Counted from the stretch's first letter, positions 24,627 through 33,311 are shown. The stretch: DNA of 64,000 bases from Actinomadura xylanilytica (GCF_030283145.1 NZ_JASNWE010000003.1:1-64000), one strand, 5' to 3'. Made by a program: numbers and translations. Notes: generated by a model not told the origin, from the letters alone.

Positions 24627-25895
24627 TCAGGAGCGGCCGGCGCCGATGGCGGTGGTGATCGCCGGCCAGCTCGCGACCAGCTCCCGCTTCCAGTAGGCCC
24701 ACTTGTGGGTGCCGGGACCGTAGAGGTTGGCGGTGACCGCGACGCCCGCCTGCCGGGCGGCCTTCACGAAGTTGGCGTTCATCGTGCCCGCGAAGTTCTC
24801 GCCGACGCGTCCGGCGTCCCAGGGCGCGGTGCCGGACTTGTCGTAGGGGCCGGGCTGCCCGTTGCCGGAGGAGACGTAGACGCCGATGCCCTTGAGCCTG
24901 CCCACCATGACCGTCGCGTCGTGCGCCTGCCAGTTCGCCCGGTCGCGGATCGGCTCGCCCCAGATGGCGTAGCGGTCGACGCCGCCGCCGCTGTCCATCG
25001 AGGTGAGCACGGTCGGCATGCCGGGCGCGGTGATGTTGAGGGCACCGCTGTAGGAGGCCGCGTACCGGAAGAGCCCCGGGTGCCGCTCGGCGTAGGTGAT
25101 GGCGCCCTGCCCGCCCGAGGACAGCCCGATGGCGGCGCGGGCGGTGCCGGCGTGGAAGTTGCGCTCCATGAGCTGGATGACCTCCTGGATGTGGAAGGTC
25201 TCCCACTCCGGGATGCCGCCTTTCCCGCCGTTCCACCAGTTGGTGTAGGAGCCGCCCGAGCCGCCCTCGGGCATCACGACCATCACGTCGTCGCCGGCGG
25301 CGACCTGCGCGAGGTTGGAGTCCTTGGTCCAGGACTGGTAGTTGTTCCGGCCGCCGTGGTAGGCGTACACCACCGGCCAGGTGCGGGTCGCGCCGGCCGA
25401 CCACGACTTGGGCACCAGCACCCGGGTCTTCACCGACGAGCCGAGCGCCGGCGCGGCGATGGTGACGTCGAACTGGTACTTGGAGACCTTCTTGACCGCG
25501 GTGACCTTGGCGCCGTCGTCGGACGAGCGGTAGACGCCGTTGCCGTTGCGGGCCGACTCCGCGCCCTTGGGGAGCCCGGTCTTCTTCCCGTGCAGCCGGG
25601 GCTGCCGGTCGGGGTCGGCCACCTTGACCGTCGGGTGCCCGCTGCTGAAGGGGTAGCTCGTCGAGGGCGTCGGCGAGGCCGAGGGCGACGTCGTGGGCGG
25701 GACCGACGGCATCCCGACGCCGGGGCCGGGCATCTCGACGGGCTGCTCGGAGCCGGCGGCGGCCTCCGGCGTGCCGTTGGAGGAGACGGGCCGGCCCACC
25801 CCAGTCTGCGCCAGGATCACCATGATGCCGGGCAGGACGACCGCGGTCACCGCCACGCCGCCGACGGCGATCTTCCGGTCGGTACGCTTCTTCAT
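24627..25895 (-). CDS. Secreted/anchored alpha/beta-hydrolase esterase (esterase D / antigen 85-like)
   Basis: A 422-residue exported protein of the putative esterase family (PF00756), which includes mycolyltransferases and feruloyl esterases. Residues 1-30 form a signal or membrane anchor (KIAVGGVAVTAVVLPGIMVILA), followed by a Pro/Ser/Thr linker to about residue 85. The catalytic domain has YAYHGGRNNYQSW, VVMPEGGSGGSYTNWW, the nucleophile elbow GLSSGGQGA, and a late Asp/His region (GPGTHKWAYWKREL with the likely catalytic His). A 14-bp direct repeat spans the stop codon. The gene is monocistronic and the substrate is unknown. Confidence 0.85.
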   Translation of the reverse strand: MKKRTDRKIAVGGVAVTAVVLPGIMVILAQTGVGRPVSSNGTPEAAAGSEQPVEMPGPGVGMPSVPPTTSPSASPTPSTSYPFSSGHPTVKVADPDRQPRLHGKKTGLPKGAESARNGNGVYRSSDDGAKVTAVKKVSKYQFDVTIAAPALGSSVKTRVLVPKSWSAGATRTWPVVYAYHGGRNNYQSWTKDSNLAQVAAGDDVMVVMPEGGSGGSYTNWWNGGKGGIPEWETFHIQEVIQLMERNFHAGTARAAIGLSSGGQGAITYAERHPGLFRYAASYSGALNITAPGMPTVLTSMDSGGGVDRYAIWGEPIRDRANWQAHDATVMVGRLKGIGVYVSSGNGQPGPYDKSGTAPWDAGRVGENFAGTMNANFVKAARQAGVAVTANLYGPGTHKWAYWKRELVASWPAITTAIGAGRS

Positions 25896-26151
25896 GGCCT
25901 CTCCAGTTGGACGCTCCCCCAGCCGGCGGGGGCGATCGGGTCCGCCGCCGAGCTCACCTCGATGCTCTGCACGCGGAGGGCGTGGGTGCGTCAGATCGAA
26001 CCCAGAAGGACGTTACTGTCACAACCGCCCCGTCCACAAGCATTGACAATAAATGCAATAAAGCCGCCGTCCGGTTGTTACCGGACGAGTGCGCGGGGCG
26101 CCGCACCGCGCCCACTCCAGCCCGCTCCAGCGCCGCCGCAGCAGCTCCGCT
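25896..26151. other. Intergenic, probable esterase promoter
   Basis: A 256-base stretch that includes an AT-rich section around 26031-26062. Read on the minus strand, TTGTGG and TAACGT hexamers with an 18-base spacer give a weak promoter candidate for the esterase gene. No gene is seen. Confidence 0.35.
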
Positions 26152-26361
26152 TCAGCCCGCGGCGCGGGCGGCGAGGCTCCGGGGACGCAGATCGGTCCAG
26201 TGGGTCTCGACGTACTCCAGGCACCCGGTGCGGGGCCCGGGACCGAAAGCCGCCGCCCATCCCGCGGGGACCTCGGCGAACGCGGGCCAGAGCGAGTGTT
26301 GGCCCTCGTCGTTGACGAGCACGAGGAAGGCGGCGTCGGGGTCGTCGAAGGGGTTCGTCAC
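26152..26361 (-). CDS. MbtH-like protein, orphan
   Basis: A 69-residue MbtH-family protein, the small partner that supports adenylation domains of nonribosomal peptide synthetases. The family signature is nearly complete: NPFDDPDAAFLVLVNDEGQHSLWP, then P-x-GW (VPAGWAAAFG), C-x-E-Y and W-T-D-x-R-P (HWTDLRPRSL). The GTG at 26361 is chosen because GGAGG lies 7-8 bases upstream; an in-frame ATG at 26391 would fall just inside the iron box. No NRPS gene adjoins it, and an iron box precedes it, so it likely serves a siderophore synthetase encoded elsewhere. Confidence 0.92.
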   Translation of the reverse strand: MTNPFDDPDAAFLVLVNDEGQHSLWPAFAEVPAGWAAAFGPGPRTGCLEYVETHWTDLRPRSLAARAAG

Positions 26362-26392
26362 GGCGGTGCCTCCACGGGGGACGGAGTACATG

Positions 26393-26411
26393 AGAAGTAA
26401 GGCTCACCTAA
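26393..26411 (-). promoter_or_regulatory. DtxR/IdeR-type iron box
   Basis: On the minus strand TTAGGTGAGCCTTACTTCT matches the 19-base iron-box consensus (TTAGGTTAGGCTAACCTAA) in 13 positions, with the first half intact. It lies 32-50 bases upstream of the mbtH GTG, and an overlapping TAGGTT can serve as a -10 element, so a metal-loaded repressor bound here would block transcription in iron-replete cells. Confidence 0.75.
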
Positions 26412-26496
26412 CCTAGCAAGCACTCCCCGGCGCGCGCCATCTCCGTCGATATCAGACATAAGAGAGATGCGGTCCATAGGGGCGAGATCACGCATT

Positions 26497-27795
26497 CTAG
26501 AATTCGCCGAGCGTCCGGGCGAGGCGCGCGACACTCGCCCCCGGCCGGTCGGCGGCGACCGCCAAGCGGGCGAGCACTCCCCAGTAATGCCGGACGTCCT
26601 TGGACTTCTCCGGATAAAGCGCGTAGGTGAGCTGTTCGAGATAGACCACATCGGGAATGTCGCGCCCGGGAAAACGCAGATGCGTGACCGGCCCGTCGAG
26701 CGCCGCGGCCGGGCCCCCGGCACCGGCCGGCAGGAGCTGGATCCGCACGTTCGGGAGCGCGGACGCCTCGATCAGATGCCCGATCTGATCGCGCATCATC
26801 GCGGCGCCGCCGGGCCCGGGACCGGCCCGCAGCACGCGCTCGTCGATGGTCGCCCGCAACTGGGGGGCGCCCTCGCGGCGCAGGATCCCCTGGCGGCGCA
26901 TCCGCAGCTCGACGCGCCGGTCGATCTCGGCGGCGTCCGCGCCGGGACGGCCGCTCCGGATGGTGGCGCGGGCGTACCCCTCGGTCTGCAACAGGCCCGG
27001 GATGAAGCGCGGCTCGTAGACCTGGAGGACGGCGGCGTCCGGCTCCAGGCTGAGGTAGGTCTCGAACCACTCCGGCACCACGTCGCGGTAGTCGGCCCAC
27101 CAGGCGAGCGCCGCGGCCTGCTTGGTCAGCGCGAGCAGCCAGGCCCGCCTGGACTCCTCGGCGTCGCCGGACGGACGCCTGCCGAGCGCGTCGCTGCGGG
27201 CGAGGCCCACCGGGCCCGGCCCCGGCCGCGCCCCCGTCCTCGGCCGCACCCCCGCACTCGGTCTCGCGCCCGCGCGGCCGGCCCGGGACCGTCCCGTGCC
27301 CGCGTGCCCGGCCTGGAGCACCGCGCCCGGCCGCCCGGCCACGGCCGCCGCGCCGGCGACGCTGGTCACGGCCCCTCCGGCCTGGTGCGGGGCCTCGTGC
27401 GGGGGGCCGTCGATCGCCTCGTACTTGCGGCGCCATTCGTCGAGGGTGCCGAGGCGGTCCGGATTCACCGAGCCCTCGATCGCGACCACCCGCAGCAGGG
27501 CCCAGAAGGACGCGACCAGCTGCCATCTCGGCGCCCGCCGCCGGCGGCATTTCAGCAGGTCGTTCACCGTCGACTTCGGAAGTGCGATGACACGCACCCC
27601 GAAGACCGGCAGCGAGTCGGACTCGAGCCGGCGCGACAGCTCCTCCAGCACCGCGTAGGTCGGCGGCCCGGCGATCTTCCAGGCCCTGTTCAGTTCGGCG
27701 ATGAAGGCGTCCAGTGCGCGTGCGCGATCGTCGTCGGGCATACCCCTCATCCGCTCGATCGTGGGTGAGAACACAGGGTCCGGATCAGAGGACAT
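26497..27795 (-). CDS. DUF5753-type helix-turn-helix regulator
   Basis: A 432-residue actinobacterial regulator. The N-terminal part (about residues 15-115) resembles the helix-turn-helix of this family (GPPTYAVLEELSRRL, PKSTVNDLLKCRRRRAPRWQLVASFWALL). A Pro/Ala/Gly/Arg linker of roughly 80 residues follows. The C-terminal DUF5753 domain has VLQVYEPRFIPGLLQTEGYARATI, LRATIDERVLRAGPG and HLRFPGRDIPDVVYLEQLT. Such proteins usually regulate small partner genes and development. Start at 27795 (MSSDPDPVFS) is tentative; ATGs at 27750 and upstream at 27939 are alternatives. A small gene is divergent at 28046. Confidence 0.72.
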   Translation of the reverse strand: MSSDPDPVFSPTIERMRGMPDDDRARALDAFIAELNRAWKIAGPPTYAVLEELSRRLESDSLPVFGVRVIALPKSTVNDLLKCRRRRAPRWQLVASFWALLRVVAIEGSVNPDRLGTLDEWRRKYEAIDGPPHEAPHQAGGAVTSVAGAAAVAGRPGAVLQAGHAGTGRSRAGRAGARPSAGVRPRTGARPGPGPVGLARSDALGRRPSGDAEESRRAWLLALTKQAAALAWWADYRDVVPEWFETYLSLEPDAAVLQVYEPRFIPGLLQTEGYARATIRSGRPGADAAEIDRRVELRMRRQGILRREGAPQLRATIDERVLRAGPGPGGAAMMRDQIGHLIEASALPNVRIQLLPAGAGGPAAALDGPVTHLRFPGRDIPDVVYLEQLTYALYPEKSKDVRHYWGVLARLAVAADRPGASVARLARTLGEF

Positions 27796-28045
27796 GATCC
27801 CACCGGCGCCGTGCCGGCACCGGTCACCTGACACATTCTCCGGCATCGGTTTTCGGCCCGTCCACGTCATCCATCGGACCCGTGCTGAATCGGCCGGACT
27901 GTGGAGCGAATGGTGACGAATGACCCTTGCTCCGCGCACCGATCATCCGATCCTGTCCGGATTCCTCGATGACCGCCATATCCGGGCCGCCGGAAGGCCA
28001 CAGTGGTTTCCGTACACCCCGCTTCCCCAACGTAAGAGTCATACG
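27796..28045. other. Divergent promoter region
   Basis: A 250-base stretch between the DUF5753 regulator and a small plus-strand gene. It has slightly raised AT content around 28020-28045 (CGTAAGAGTCATACG just before the small gene's ATG), suggesting a promoter with a short or absent leader. No other gene is supported. Confidence 0.35.
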
Positions 28046-28297
28046 ATGCCGCTGCCGGACACAGAGCCGTCGCCGCCGCTCGGCGACCCGGGCGACCCCC
28101 ACCGCGTCCTCTCGGACACCGATCTGCTCGCGCTCATGCTGTTCACCGTCTGGGCCACCCGCACCGGCCGGACCCTTCCCCCCGTCCCGGTCGCCGACCT
28201 CACCGCCGAGGAGCTCGAGGACTTCTGGGCCGACGACCAGCTCGAGCAACCGGTCCGGGCACGGGTGCCCGCGCCCCGCCTCGGGACGGACCGCTGA
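28046..28297 (+). CDS. Small acidic hypothetical protein
   Basis: An 83-residue protein with a Pro-rich start, a single amphipathic or hydrophobic segment (TDLLALMLFTVWATRTG) and an acidic helix (VADLTAEELEDFWADDQLEQ). I do not recognise the family. It is divergent from the DUF5753 regulator, the position often taken by the small partner of such regulators, but it is not DUF397. The start at 28046 is chosen where protein-like composition begins; an upstream in-frame ATG at 27920 exists. Confidence 0.45.
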   Translation: MPLPDTEPSPPLGDPGDPHRVLSDTDLLALMLFTVWATRTGRTLPPVPVADLTAEELEDFWADDQLEQPVRARVPAPRLGTDR

Positions 28298-28375
28298 CGG
28301 TATGAGCGCTTCCATCGTCAGAGCGCCGACACGGCCGGCGGGCACGCCCCGCCGGCCGCCGACCGTGAGGACCCC

Positions 28376-29044
28376 GTGAGCGAGCACCCGCCCGTCCCGC
28401 CGTCGCGCCGGGTCCGCAAGGAGCCCGACGAACGGCGCGACCAGATCCTGGCCTGTGCCCGCGCCCTGTTCAGCCGGCGCCCGTACGGGACGGTCTCCAA
28501 CACCGAGATCGCCGCCGCGGCCGGCGTCAGCCGGGGGCTGCTCAACCACTACTTCGGCACCAGGCGCGAGCTGTACCTCGCCGCCGTCAGCGAGATGATG
28601 GGCGTCCCGCCGATCCCGATCCCGGCCTTCGTCGAGGGCGCGAGCGTGCGCGAGCGCGTGCACCAGAGCATCGACGCCTGGCTCGAACTGCTGTCGCGCA
28701 ACCGGGAGACCTGGCTCACCGCGCTCGACCTGACCGCCTCCGGCGGCGACGGCGAGCTGGAACGGATCCTGGAGGAGGCGCGGGAGCGCGCGGTCGACCA
28801 CATGACCGAGGTGGTCGGGCTGACCTCGCTGTCGCGCGAGCACGCCGAGGTGCGGTCGGCCTTCCGCGGCTACTCCGGGCTCGCCGAGGCCGCCACCCGC
28901 GAGTGGCTCAAGCAGGGCCGGCTGAGCAGGGCCCAGGCGCACCTCCTCCTCGAAGAGGTCCTGCTGCACCTGATCGAGCGGGTGGTGCCCGGCCTCGCCG
29001 CCGCCGGCGCCCCGGGCCCGGCGGACTCCCCCGACTCCGATTGA
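28376..29044 (+). CDS. TetR-family transcriptional regulator
   Basis: A 222-residue regulator. The HTH is at about residues 20-65: RRDQILACARALFSRRPYGTVSNTEIAAAAGVSRGLLNHYFGTRRELYLAAVSE. The C-terminal ligand-binding domain is helical with no recognisable subfamily. Start is the GTG at 28376. It converges on the SpoIIE-type phosphatase gene with a 16-base gap, and no target gene is obvious alongside. Confidence 0.88.
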   Translation: MSEHPPVPPSRRVRKEPDERRDQILACARALFSRRPYGTVSNTEIAAAAGVSRGLLNHYFGTRRELYLAAVSEMMGVPPIPIPAFVEGASVRERVHQSIDAWLELLSRNRETWLTALDLTASGGDGELERILEEARERAVDHMTEVVGLTSLSREHAEVRSAFRGYSGLAEAATREWLKQGRLSRAQAHLLLEEVLLHLIERVVPGLAAAGAPGPADSPDSD

Positions 29045-29060
29045 CAGGACGCCGATAGAG

Positions 29061-31184
29061 TCAGGCGCCGTTCAGCGGTGCGTGCACGGCGAGGATCGTC
29101 ACGTCGTCGGACTGCTCGTAGCCGGAGAGCAGCCGGTCGACCAGGTAGTCGACGAGCCGCTCGGGGTCGGCCGCCTCCTCCGGCGGCAGCTCGGCGGCGG
29201 CGGCGACCAGGTCGTCGAGGCCGGTGTCGACCCCGCGCCGCCGGTTCTCGACCAGCCCGTCGGAGTACAGCACCGCGGTCTCGCCCGGGTTCAGCGAGAA
29301 CGCCGCCTGCTGCCGGGTGCTCGGCCAGCCCAGCGGGGTGCCGGGCTGGATGTCGCTCAGGTAGGGGCGGTCCCCGGCCGAGAGGATCAGCGGCGGCGGA
29401 TGGCCCGCGCTGCTGTAGACGCCCTTCCCGGTGTCGGGGTCGATGACCAGGTAGGCCAGCGTGGTGAACTGCTCGGCGTGCTCGGTCGCGCTGAACAGCC
29501 GGTCGAGGCCGGACAGCACCGCCGCGGGCCGCGGGTCGTTCAGCGCGAGCGCGCGCAGCGCGTTGCGCACCCGGCCCATGATCGCCGCGGCCAGCACGCC
29601 CTTGCCCATGACGTCCCCGACCACGATCGCCAGCCGGCCGTCCGGCAGCGCGAACACGTCGTACCAGTCGCCGCCGACCTGCACATGCCGGGTCACCGGG
29701 TTGTAGCGGGCGGCGAGCCGCACGTTCGGGAGCTGCGGCAGCTCGCTCGGCAGCAGGCTGCGCTGGAGGTCCTCGGCCGTCTCGTGCTCGCGCTCGAACA
29801 GCAGGGCGCGTTCCACCGCGAGCGCGCACTGGCCCGCCAGGGCCTCCAGGAACACCCGCTCGTCCTCGGTGATCTGCCGCGGCCGGTCGAAGGAGAAGCG
29901 GAGCGCGCCGATCGTCGCGCCCGCCGCCAGCAGCGGCAGCCCCACCCAGGCCCGCTCGGGGGGATCGGGGGCGAAGCAGGCCGTTTCGTCCCGGCCGAGT
30001 TGCAGGCGCAGGCTGGCCGGGCTGTCGGCGAAGAACGGGCGGGCCTCGCGGGCCGCCACCGACATGACGGTCTGCTCGCCCACCGCGACGTCGTCGACGT
30101 CCATCCCGCGCGCCTGGGCCTCGCCGCCCCCGCGCCCGGGCGCCGGGACGACCACGTCGAGCCGCAGCCCGTCGTCGTCGAGCAGCGCGACCGCGCAGTG
30201 GTCGGCGCCGACCGCCGACCGGCCGACCTCGGTGATGACCTGCACCACCTGCGCGACCGTGAGCGCCTCGGCCAGCATCGAGGTGGCCTGCTGGAGCCGC
30301 GAGGTGCGCAGCGCCGCCGCCGACAGCTGCTCGGTCAGCCGCCCGCGCATCTCCTCGGCCTCACGCTGCCCGGTGACGTCGGTGTTGGCGCCGACCCACT
30401 CGACCACCTCGCCGCCCCGCCAGATCGGCACGGCCCGCAGGTCGAAGTGGCGCCAGCTCCCCATCCGGGTGCGGATCCGCGACCCGGCCTCCAGCACCGT
30501 CCGCTCGCGCAGGCTCTGCCGCCAGGCCGTCTCGACCAGGACGCGGTCCTCGGGGTGCACCGCCGCGAGCCAGCCGCCGGCCAGGTACTCCTCGGGCGTC
30601 TGCCCGGTCACCGCGCGCCACTGCGGCGCGTCCTCGGTCACCGCACCCGACGGGCTGGTCACCCACACGATCTGGGAGGTCGCCTCGATCAGCGACCGGT
30701 ACCACTCGGCCCGCCGCGTGACGGCGTCCTCGGTGGCGCGGCGCTCGGTCGCGTCGGACGCGATGAGGGCGACGCCCCGCACCGTGCCGTCGGCCGCCGG
30801 GACCGGCAGGAAGGAGCAGATCCAGTAGCGCGGGCCCGCGGCCCGGTCGCCGTCCGCACCGTCCGGGGACGGCTCGATGCGCAGCTCCAGGTCGGAGACC
30901 GGCCGCTTCTCCCGCAGGGCCGCCAGCAGGGACGTCTCCAGCGCCCCCGCGAAGCCCGCGTCGAGCACCTCGGCGGGCCGCCGCCCGATGAGCCGTGCGG
31001 CGTCGCGTCCGGCGACCGGGCCCAGCGCGGCGAGCAGCGCCTCGTTGATCCGGCGGAAGCGCAGCTCACCATCGAGGTAGGCGACCCCGAGGGGCGCCCG
31101 CGTGATCAGCATGGTGAACAGCGCCGAGTCGCAGACGTCCTGGTCGGCGGCACGCGGGTACGGCGTGGAAGCGTCGATGCTCAT
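29061..31184 (-). CDS. PAS-PAS-GAF-SpoIIE serine phosphatase (RsbU-like)
   Basis: A 707-residue signalling protein. Domain order: PAS with PAC (about 25-150, LGVAYLDGELRFRRINEALL), second PAS with PAC (155-275, YRSLIEATSQIVWVTSPSG and WVGANTDVTGQREAEEM), GAF (about 300-465) and a PP2C-type SpoIIE phosphatase (480-700). Metal-binding motifs are intact: VGGDWYDVF, VVGDVMGKG, SAGHPPPL and LYSDGLVE, ending with QSDDVTILAV. Such proteins dephosphorylate anti-sigma-factor antagonists in partner-switching pathways in response to redox, light or ligands. No anti-sigma kinase or antagonist gene is adjacent. A GGAGG-like site precedes the ATG. Confidence 0.9.
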   Translation of the reverse strand: MSIDASTPYPRAADQDVCDSALFTMLITRAPLGVAYLDGELRFRRINEALLAALGPVAGRDAARLIGRRPAEVLDAGFAGALETSLLAALREKRPVSDLELRIEPSPDGADGDRAAGPRYWICSFLPVPAADGTVRGVALIASDATERRATEDAVTRRAEWYRSLIEATSQIVWVTSPSGAVTEDAPQWRAVTGQTPEEYLAGGWLAAVHPEDRVLVETAWRQSLRERTVLEAGSRIRTRMGSWRHFDLRAVPIWRGGEVVEWVGANTDVTGQREAEEMRGRLTEQLSAAALRTSRLQQATSMLAEALTVAQVVQVITEVGRSAVGADHCAVALLDDDGLRLDVVVPAPGRGGGEAQARGMDVDDVAVGEQTVMSVAAREARPFFADSPASLRLQLGRDETACFAPDPPERAWVGLPLLAAGATIGALRFSFDRPRQITEDERVFLEALAGQCALAVERALLFEREHETAEDLQRSLLPSELPQLPNVRLAARYNPVTRHVQVGGDWYDVFALPDGRLAIVVGDVMGKGVLAAAIMGRVRNALRALALNDPRPAAVLSGLDRLFSATEHAEQFTTLAYLVIDPDTGKGVYSSAGHPPPLILSAGDRPYLSDIQPGTPLGWPSTRQQAAFSLNPGETAVLYSDGLVENRRRGVDTGLDDLVAAAAELPPEEAADPERLVDYLVDRLLSGYEQSDDVTILAVHAPLNGA

Positions 31185-31533
31185 CCTCGGTGGCCCTCCT
31201 CGTCGCCTGGCCGCCGCAGGAAACGCGGGTCATCACCGTGGATCTGGCGATCCAGCGCTGCTCCGCCGTCGTCTCACGACAGGGACCGTTGGCGGTATCT
31301 CCGCGGTCGTCGGCGGGCCCCACCGCCGGGCTACGTTCCTTACAGTAGCGCCGAAGGGCGGCGACCGCCCCGCAAGCACCGCCTTCGGTTCCCGGTGGCT
31401 ATCATGGATCCCGGCCCCGCAGGACGGGGCCGTGGCGGTGGGGCCCGCCACCTCCGCGGATGCGGGGACGACCGCGGCGACCGCCGCCAACGGTCCCTAC
31501 CAGTGAAGATCGTCCATCCTGGTAGGAGGAGCC
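31185..31533 (+). other. Structured leader region upstream of the crcB pair
   Basis: No gene. Several strong hairpins occur in the crcB direction: a bulged stem CCGAAGG/CCTTCGG (31351-31388), CGGCCCCG/CGGGGCCG (31412-31432), GTGGCGG/CCGCCAC (31432-31451), and CCTACCAG/CTGGTAGG (31496-31526). The last one's 3' arm runs into the GGAGGA ribosome binding site of crcB, so it could mask translation. None fits the crcB (fluoride) riboswitch consensus that I know. Confidence 0.55.
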
Positions 31534-32025
31534 GTGCCCGAGCCCCGTCCCGTCGCCGTCGATCCCGACATCGACCTGCACGTTCCGAGGCAGCGCCGCG
31601 AGCTGCGCCGCGCGCCGTGGGCGACGCTCTCCGCGATCTCGGCGGGCGGCGTCGCCGGATCGCTGGCCCGGTACGGCCTCTCCGAGGCGTTCGGGCGCGG
31701 GCCGGGCGGGTTCGCCTGGGCGACGTTCTCCATCAACGTGTCCGGGTGCCTGCTGATCGGCGCACTGATGGTGGCGATCACCGAGGTCTGGCGGGCGCAC
31801 CCGCTGACCCGCCCGTTCCTCGGCGTGGGGGTGCTGGGCGGCTACACCACCTTCTCCACCTACATCGTCGACTTCCAGCGGGCCCTCCAGTCCGGGTCCC
31901 CGCGCACCGCGCTGGCCTATCTCGCGGCCACGCTGTTCTGCGCGCTGGCCGCCGTCCACGCCGGAGTGCATCTGACCCGCCTGCTGACCCGGCGCTTCCG
32001 CCGCTCCCCCGAGGACCCGTCATGA
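31534..32025 (+). CDS. crcB: Fluoride channel subunit CrcB/FluC (first of pair)
   Basis: A 163-residue small membrane protein with a 30-residue hydrophilic N-terminus and four hydrophobic helices. Family motifs: GGVAGSLARYGLSEAF, WATFSINVSGCLLIGALM (the N-x-x-G motif) and LGVGVLGGYTTFSTYIVDFQRAL (GGxTTFST, fluoride and Na+ sites). Fluc proteins export fluoride as antiparallel dimers; adjacent paralogues are expected to form heterodimers. The GTG at 31534 follows GGAGGA by 3-4 bases, slightly tight. The second subunit starts 52 bases after its stop. Confidence 0.93.
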   Translation: MPEPRPVAVDPDIDLHVPRQRRELRRAPWATLSAISAGGVAGSLARYGLSEAFGRGPGGFAWATFSINVSGCLLIGALMVAITEVWRAHPLTRPFLGVGVLGGYTTFSTYIVDFQRALQSGSPRTALAYLAATLFCALAAVHAGVHLTRLLTRRFRRSPEDPS

Positions 32026-32077
32026 CTCCCCCCGCCTGCACGCCGCAGCGCCCTCGCCCGATCGAGGCGGAGGGCCG

Positions 32078-32440
32078 GTGACGACCCTGCTCGTCGCCCT
32101 GGGGGCCGCGTTCGGCGCGCCGCTGCGGTACCTAACCGACCGCGCGGTGCAGTCCCGCCACGACACCGTCTTCCCCTGGGGCACCTTCACCGCCAACATC
32201 GCGGGCTGCGCTCTGCTCGGCTTCCTGGCCGCGCTGCCCGCCGGCTCGGCGCTGATGGCCGCCGCCGGGACCGGCTTCTGCGGAGCGCTGACCACCTACT
32301 CCACCTTCAGCTACGAGACGCTGCGGCTGGCCGAGGAGGGCGCCCGCCTGTTCGCCGTCTTGAACGCCGCCGCCGGCATCGGCACCGGGCTCGGCGCCGC
32401 CTACTGCGGCATGGCCCTGGCCGCGGCCGTCACGGCCTGA
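32078..32440 (+). CDS. crcB: Fluoride channel subunit CrcB/FluC (second of pair)
   Basis: A 120-residue four-helix protein: ALGAAFGAPLRYLTDRAVQ, WGTFTANIAGCALLGFLAAL (N-x-x-G) and GTGFCGALTTYSTFSYETLRL (G-x-TTYSTF, a Tyr variant of the TTFST motif). Length is normal for the family, in contrast to the N-terminally extended first copy. The GTG at 32078 is taken as start. With the first copy it should form a two-pore heterodimer in the cytoplasmic membrane giving fluoride resistance. Confidence 0.92.
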   Translation: MTTLLVALGAAFGAPLRYLTDRAVQSRHDTVFPWGTFTANIAGCALLGFLAALPAGSALMAAAGTGFCGALTTYSTFSYETLRLAEEGARLFAVLNAAAGIGTGLGAAYCGMALAAAVTA

Positions 32441-32641
32441 CCGCTCGGTCCGCCCCGGGCGATTATCGCCTTGATAGCTGAACGATAGCGCTGCGAGACA
32501 GGATCGGCGCACCGGATGAATGACGGGCGCAGCACTTTCGGATCTGAAAGGAGAAGAGTCTCGGAGTGGCTCAGCGTTGCGTCACCCCGCCGAACCCGTA
32601 TTCGTTCGCTCCCGCATGATCGAAACATTCCAGGAGAGTCA

Positions 32642-33250
32642 ATGCAGATTCCCGCCAAGACCGGCCGTGGACGGGGGACCGTCACCGGCGGTCTCATCGC
32701 CGCGACGGTGATCGGTGGCCTGTCCCTCGCGGCGGCGGCGCCCTCGGCGGCAGCCGCGCCGGCGACCCCCGCGGCGGCCACCACGGTGACCTCCACCACG
32801 GCGAACGGCCCCGCCGTGAAGAAGATGCCTTGGAAGAAGGGCGCCAACTACATCAACGGGTACAGCAAGAAGTGCCTGAAGAGCTCCAAGAAGGGCAAGG
32901 TGTCCGCGAACACGACGTGCAAGAAGTACAAGGGCGCTCAGCCTCCGTACGTCTGGTACGCCGCGACGCCGGACAAGAAGATCAGCCAGCTCCGCAACCG
33001 GCTCACCGGCAAGTGCCTGGCGGCCAAGAAGACCGGAACGCTGTACACCAAGAAGTGCACCTCCGGAAAGCAGTTCCAGTGGACGAACTCCACCTCGACC
33101 CATAAGAAGGTCCTGGTCAACCGGAAGTACGGCACCTATCTCTTCCAGACCTACCCGGGGGGCTCGCTGGAGTTGAGCACCGGTTACGGGGGAAGCCCGG
33201 GCGGCATGTACAACAAGGCTTGGAACTGGAATACCGTCGCCCAATGGTAG
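32642..33250 (+). CDS. Secreted Lys-rich beta-trefoil (ricin-B-like) protein
   Basis: A 202-residue exported protein. Residues 1-40 form a signal peptide (TVTGGLIAATVIGGLSLAAAAPSAAAAP). The mature part is Lys-rich with Cys pairs and beta-trefoil-like repeats: NGYSKKCLKSS, NRLTGKCLAAKKTGTLYTKKC and QFQWTNS (a Q-x-W-like element). A carbohydrate- or surface-binding role is inferred; no enzymatic motif is seen. AGGAGAG precedes the ATG by about 4 bases. A strong terminator follows and the gene is a single unit. Confidence 0.68.
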   Translation: MQIPAKTGRGRGTVTGGLIAATVIGGLSLAAAAPSAAAAPATPAAATTVTSTTANGPAVKKMPWKKGANYINGYSKKCLKSSKKGKVSANTTCKKYKGAQPPYVWYAATPDKKISQLRNRLTGKCLAAKKTGTLYTKKCTSGKQFQWTNSTSTHKKVLVNRKYGTYLFQTYPGGSLELSTGYGGSPGGMYNKAWNWNTVAQW

Positions 33251-33311
33251 GTCGTTGAGCTCGTACCGCGGCCGCCACGGGGCATGATCCTGGGCGCCTC
33301 GGCACGGACCG

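Noticed and set aside
31321..31533. Fluoride (crcB) riboswitch upstream of the crcB pair
   Set aside because: The GATG and TGATG consensus elements and the required pseudoknot pairing were not found; only ordinary hairpins are present.
29082..32081. 999-residue plus-strand frame
   Set aside because: Antisense shadow of the SpoIIE-type phosphatase gene continuing into the crcB region.
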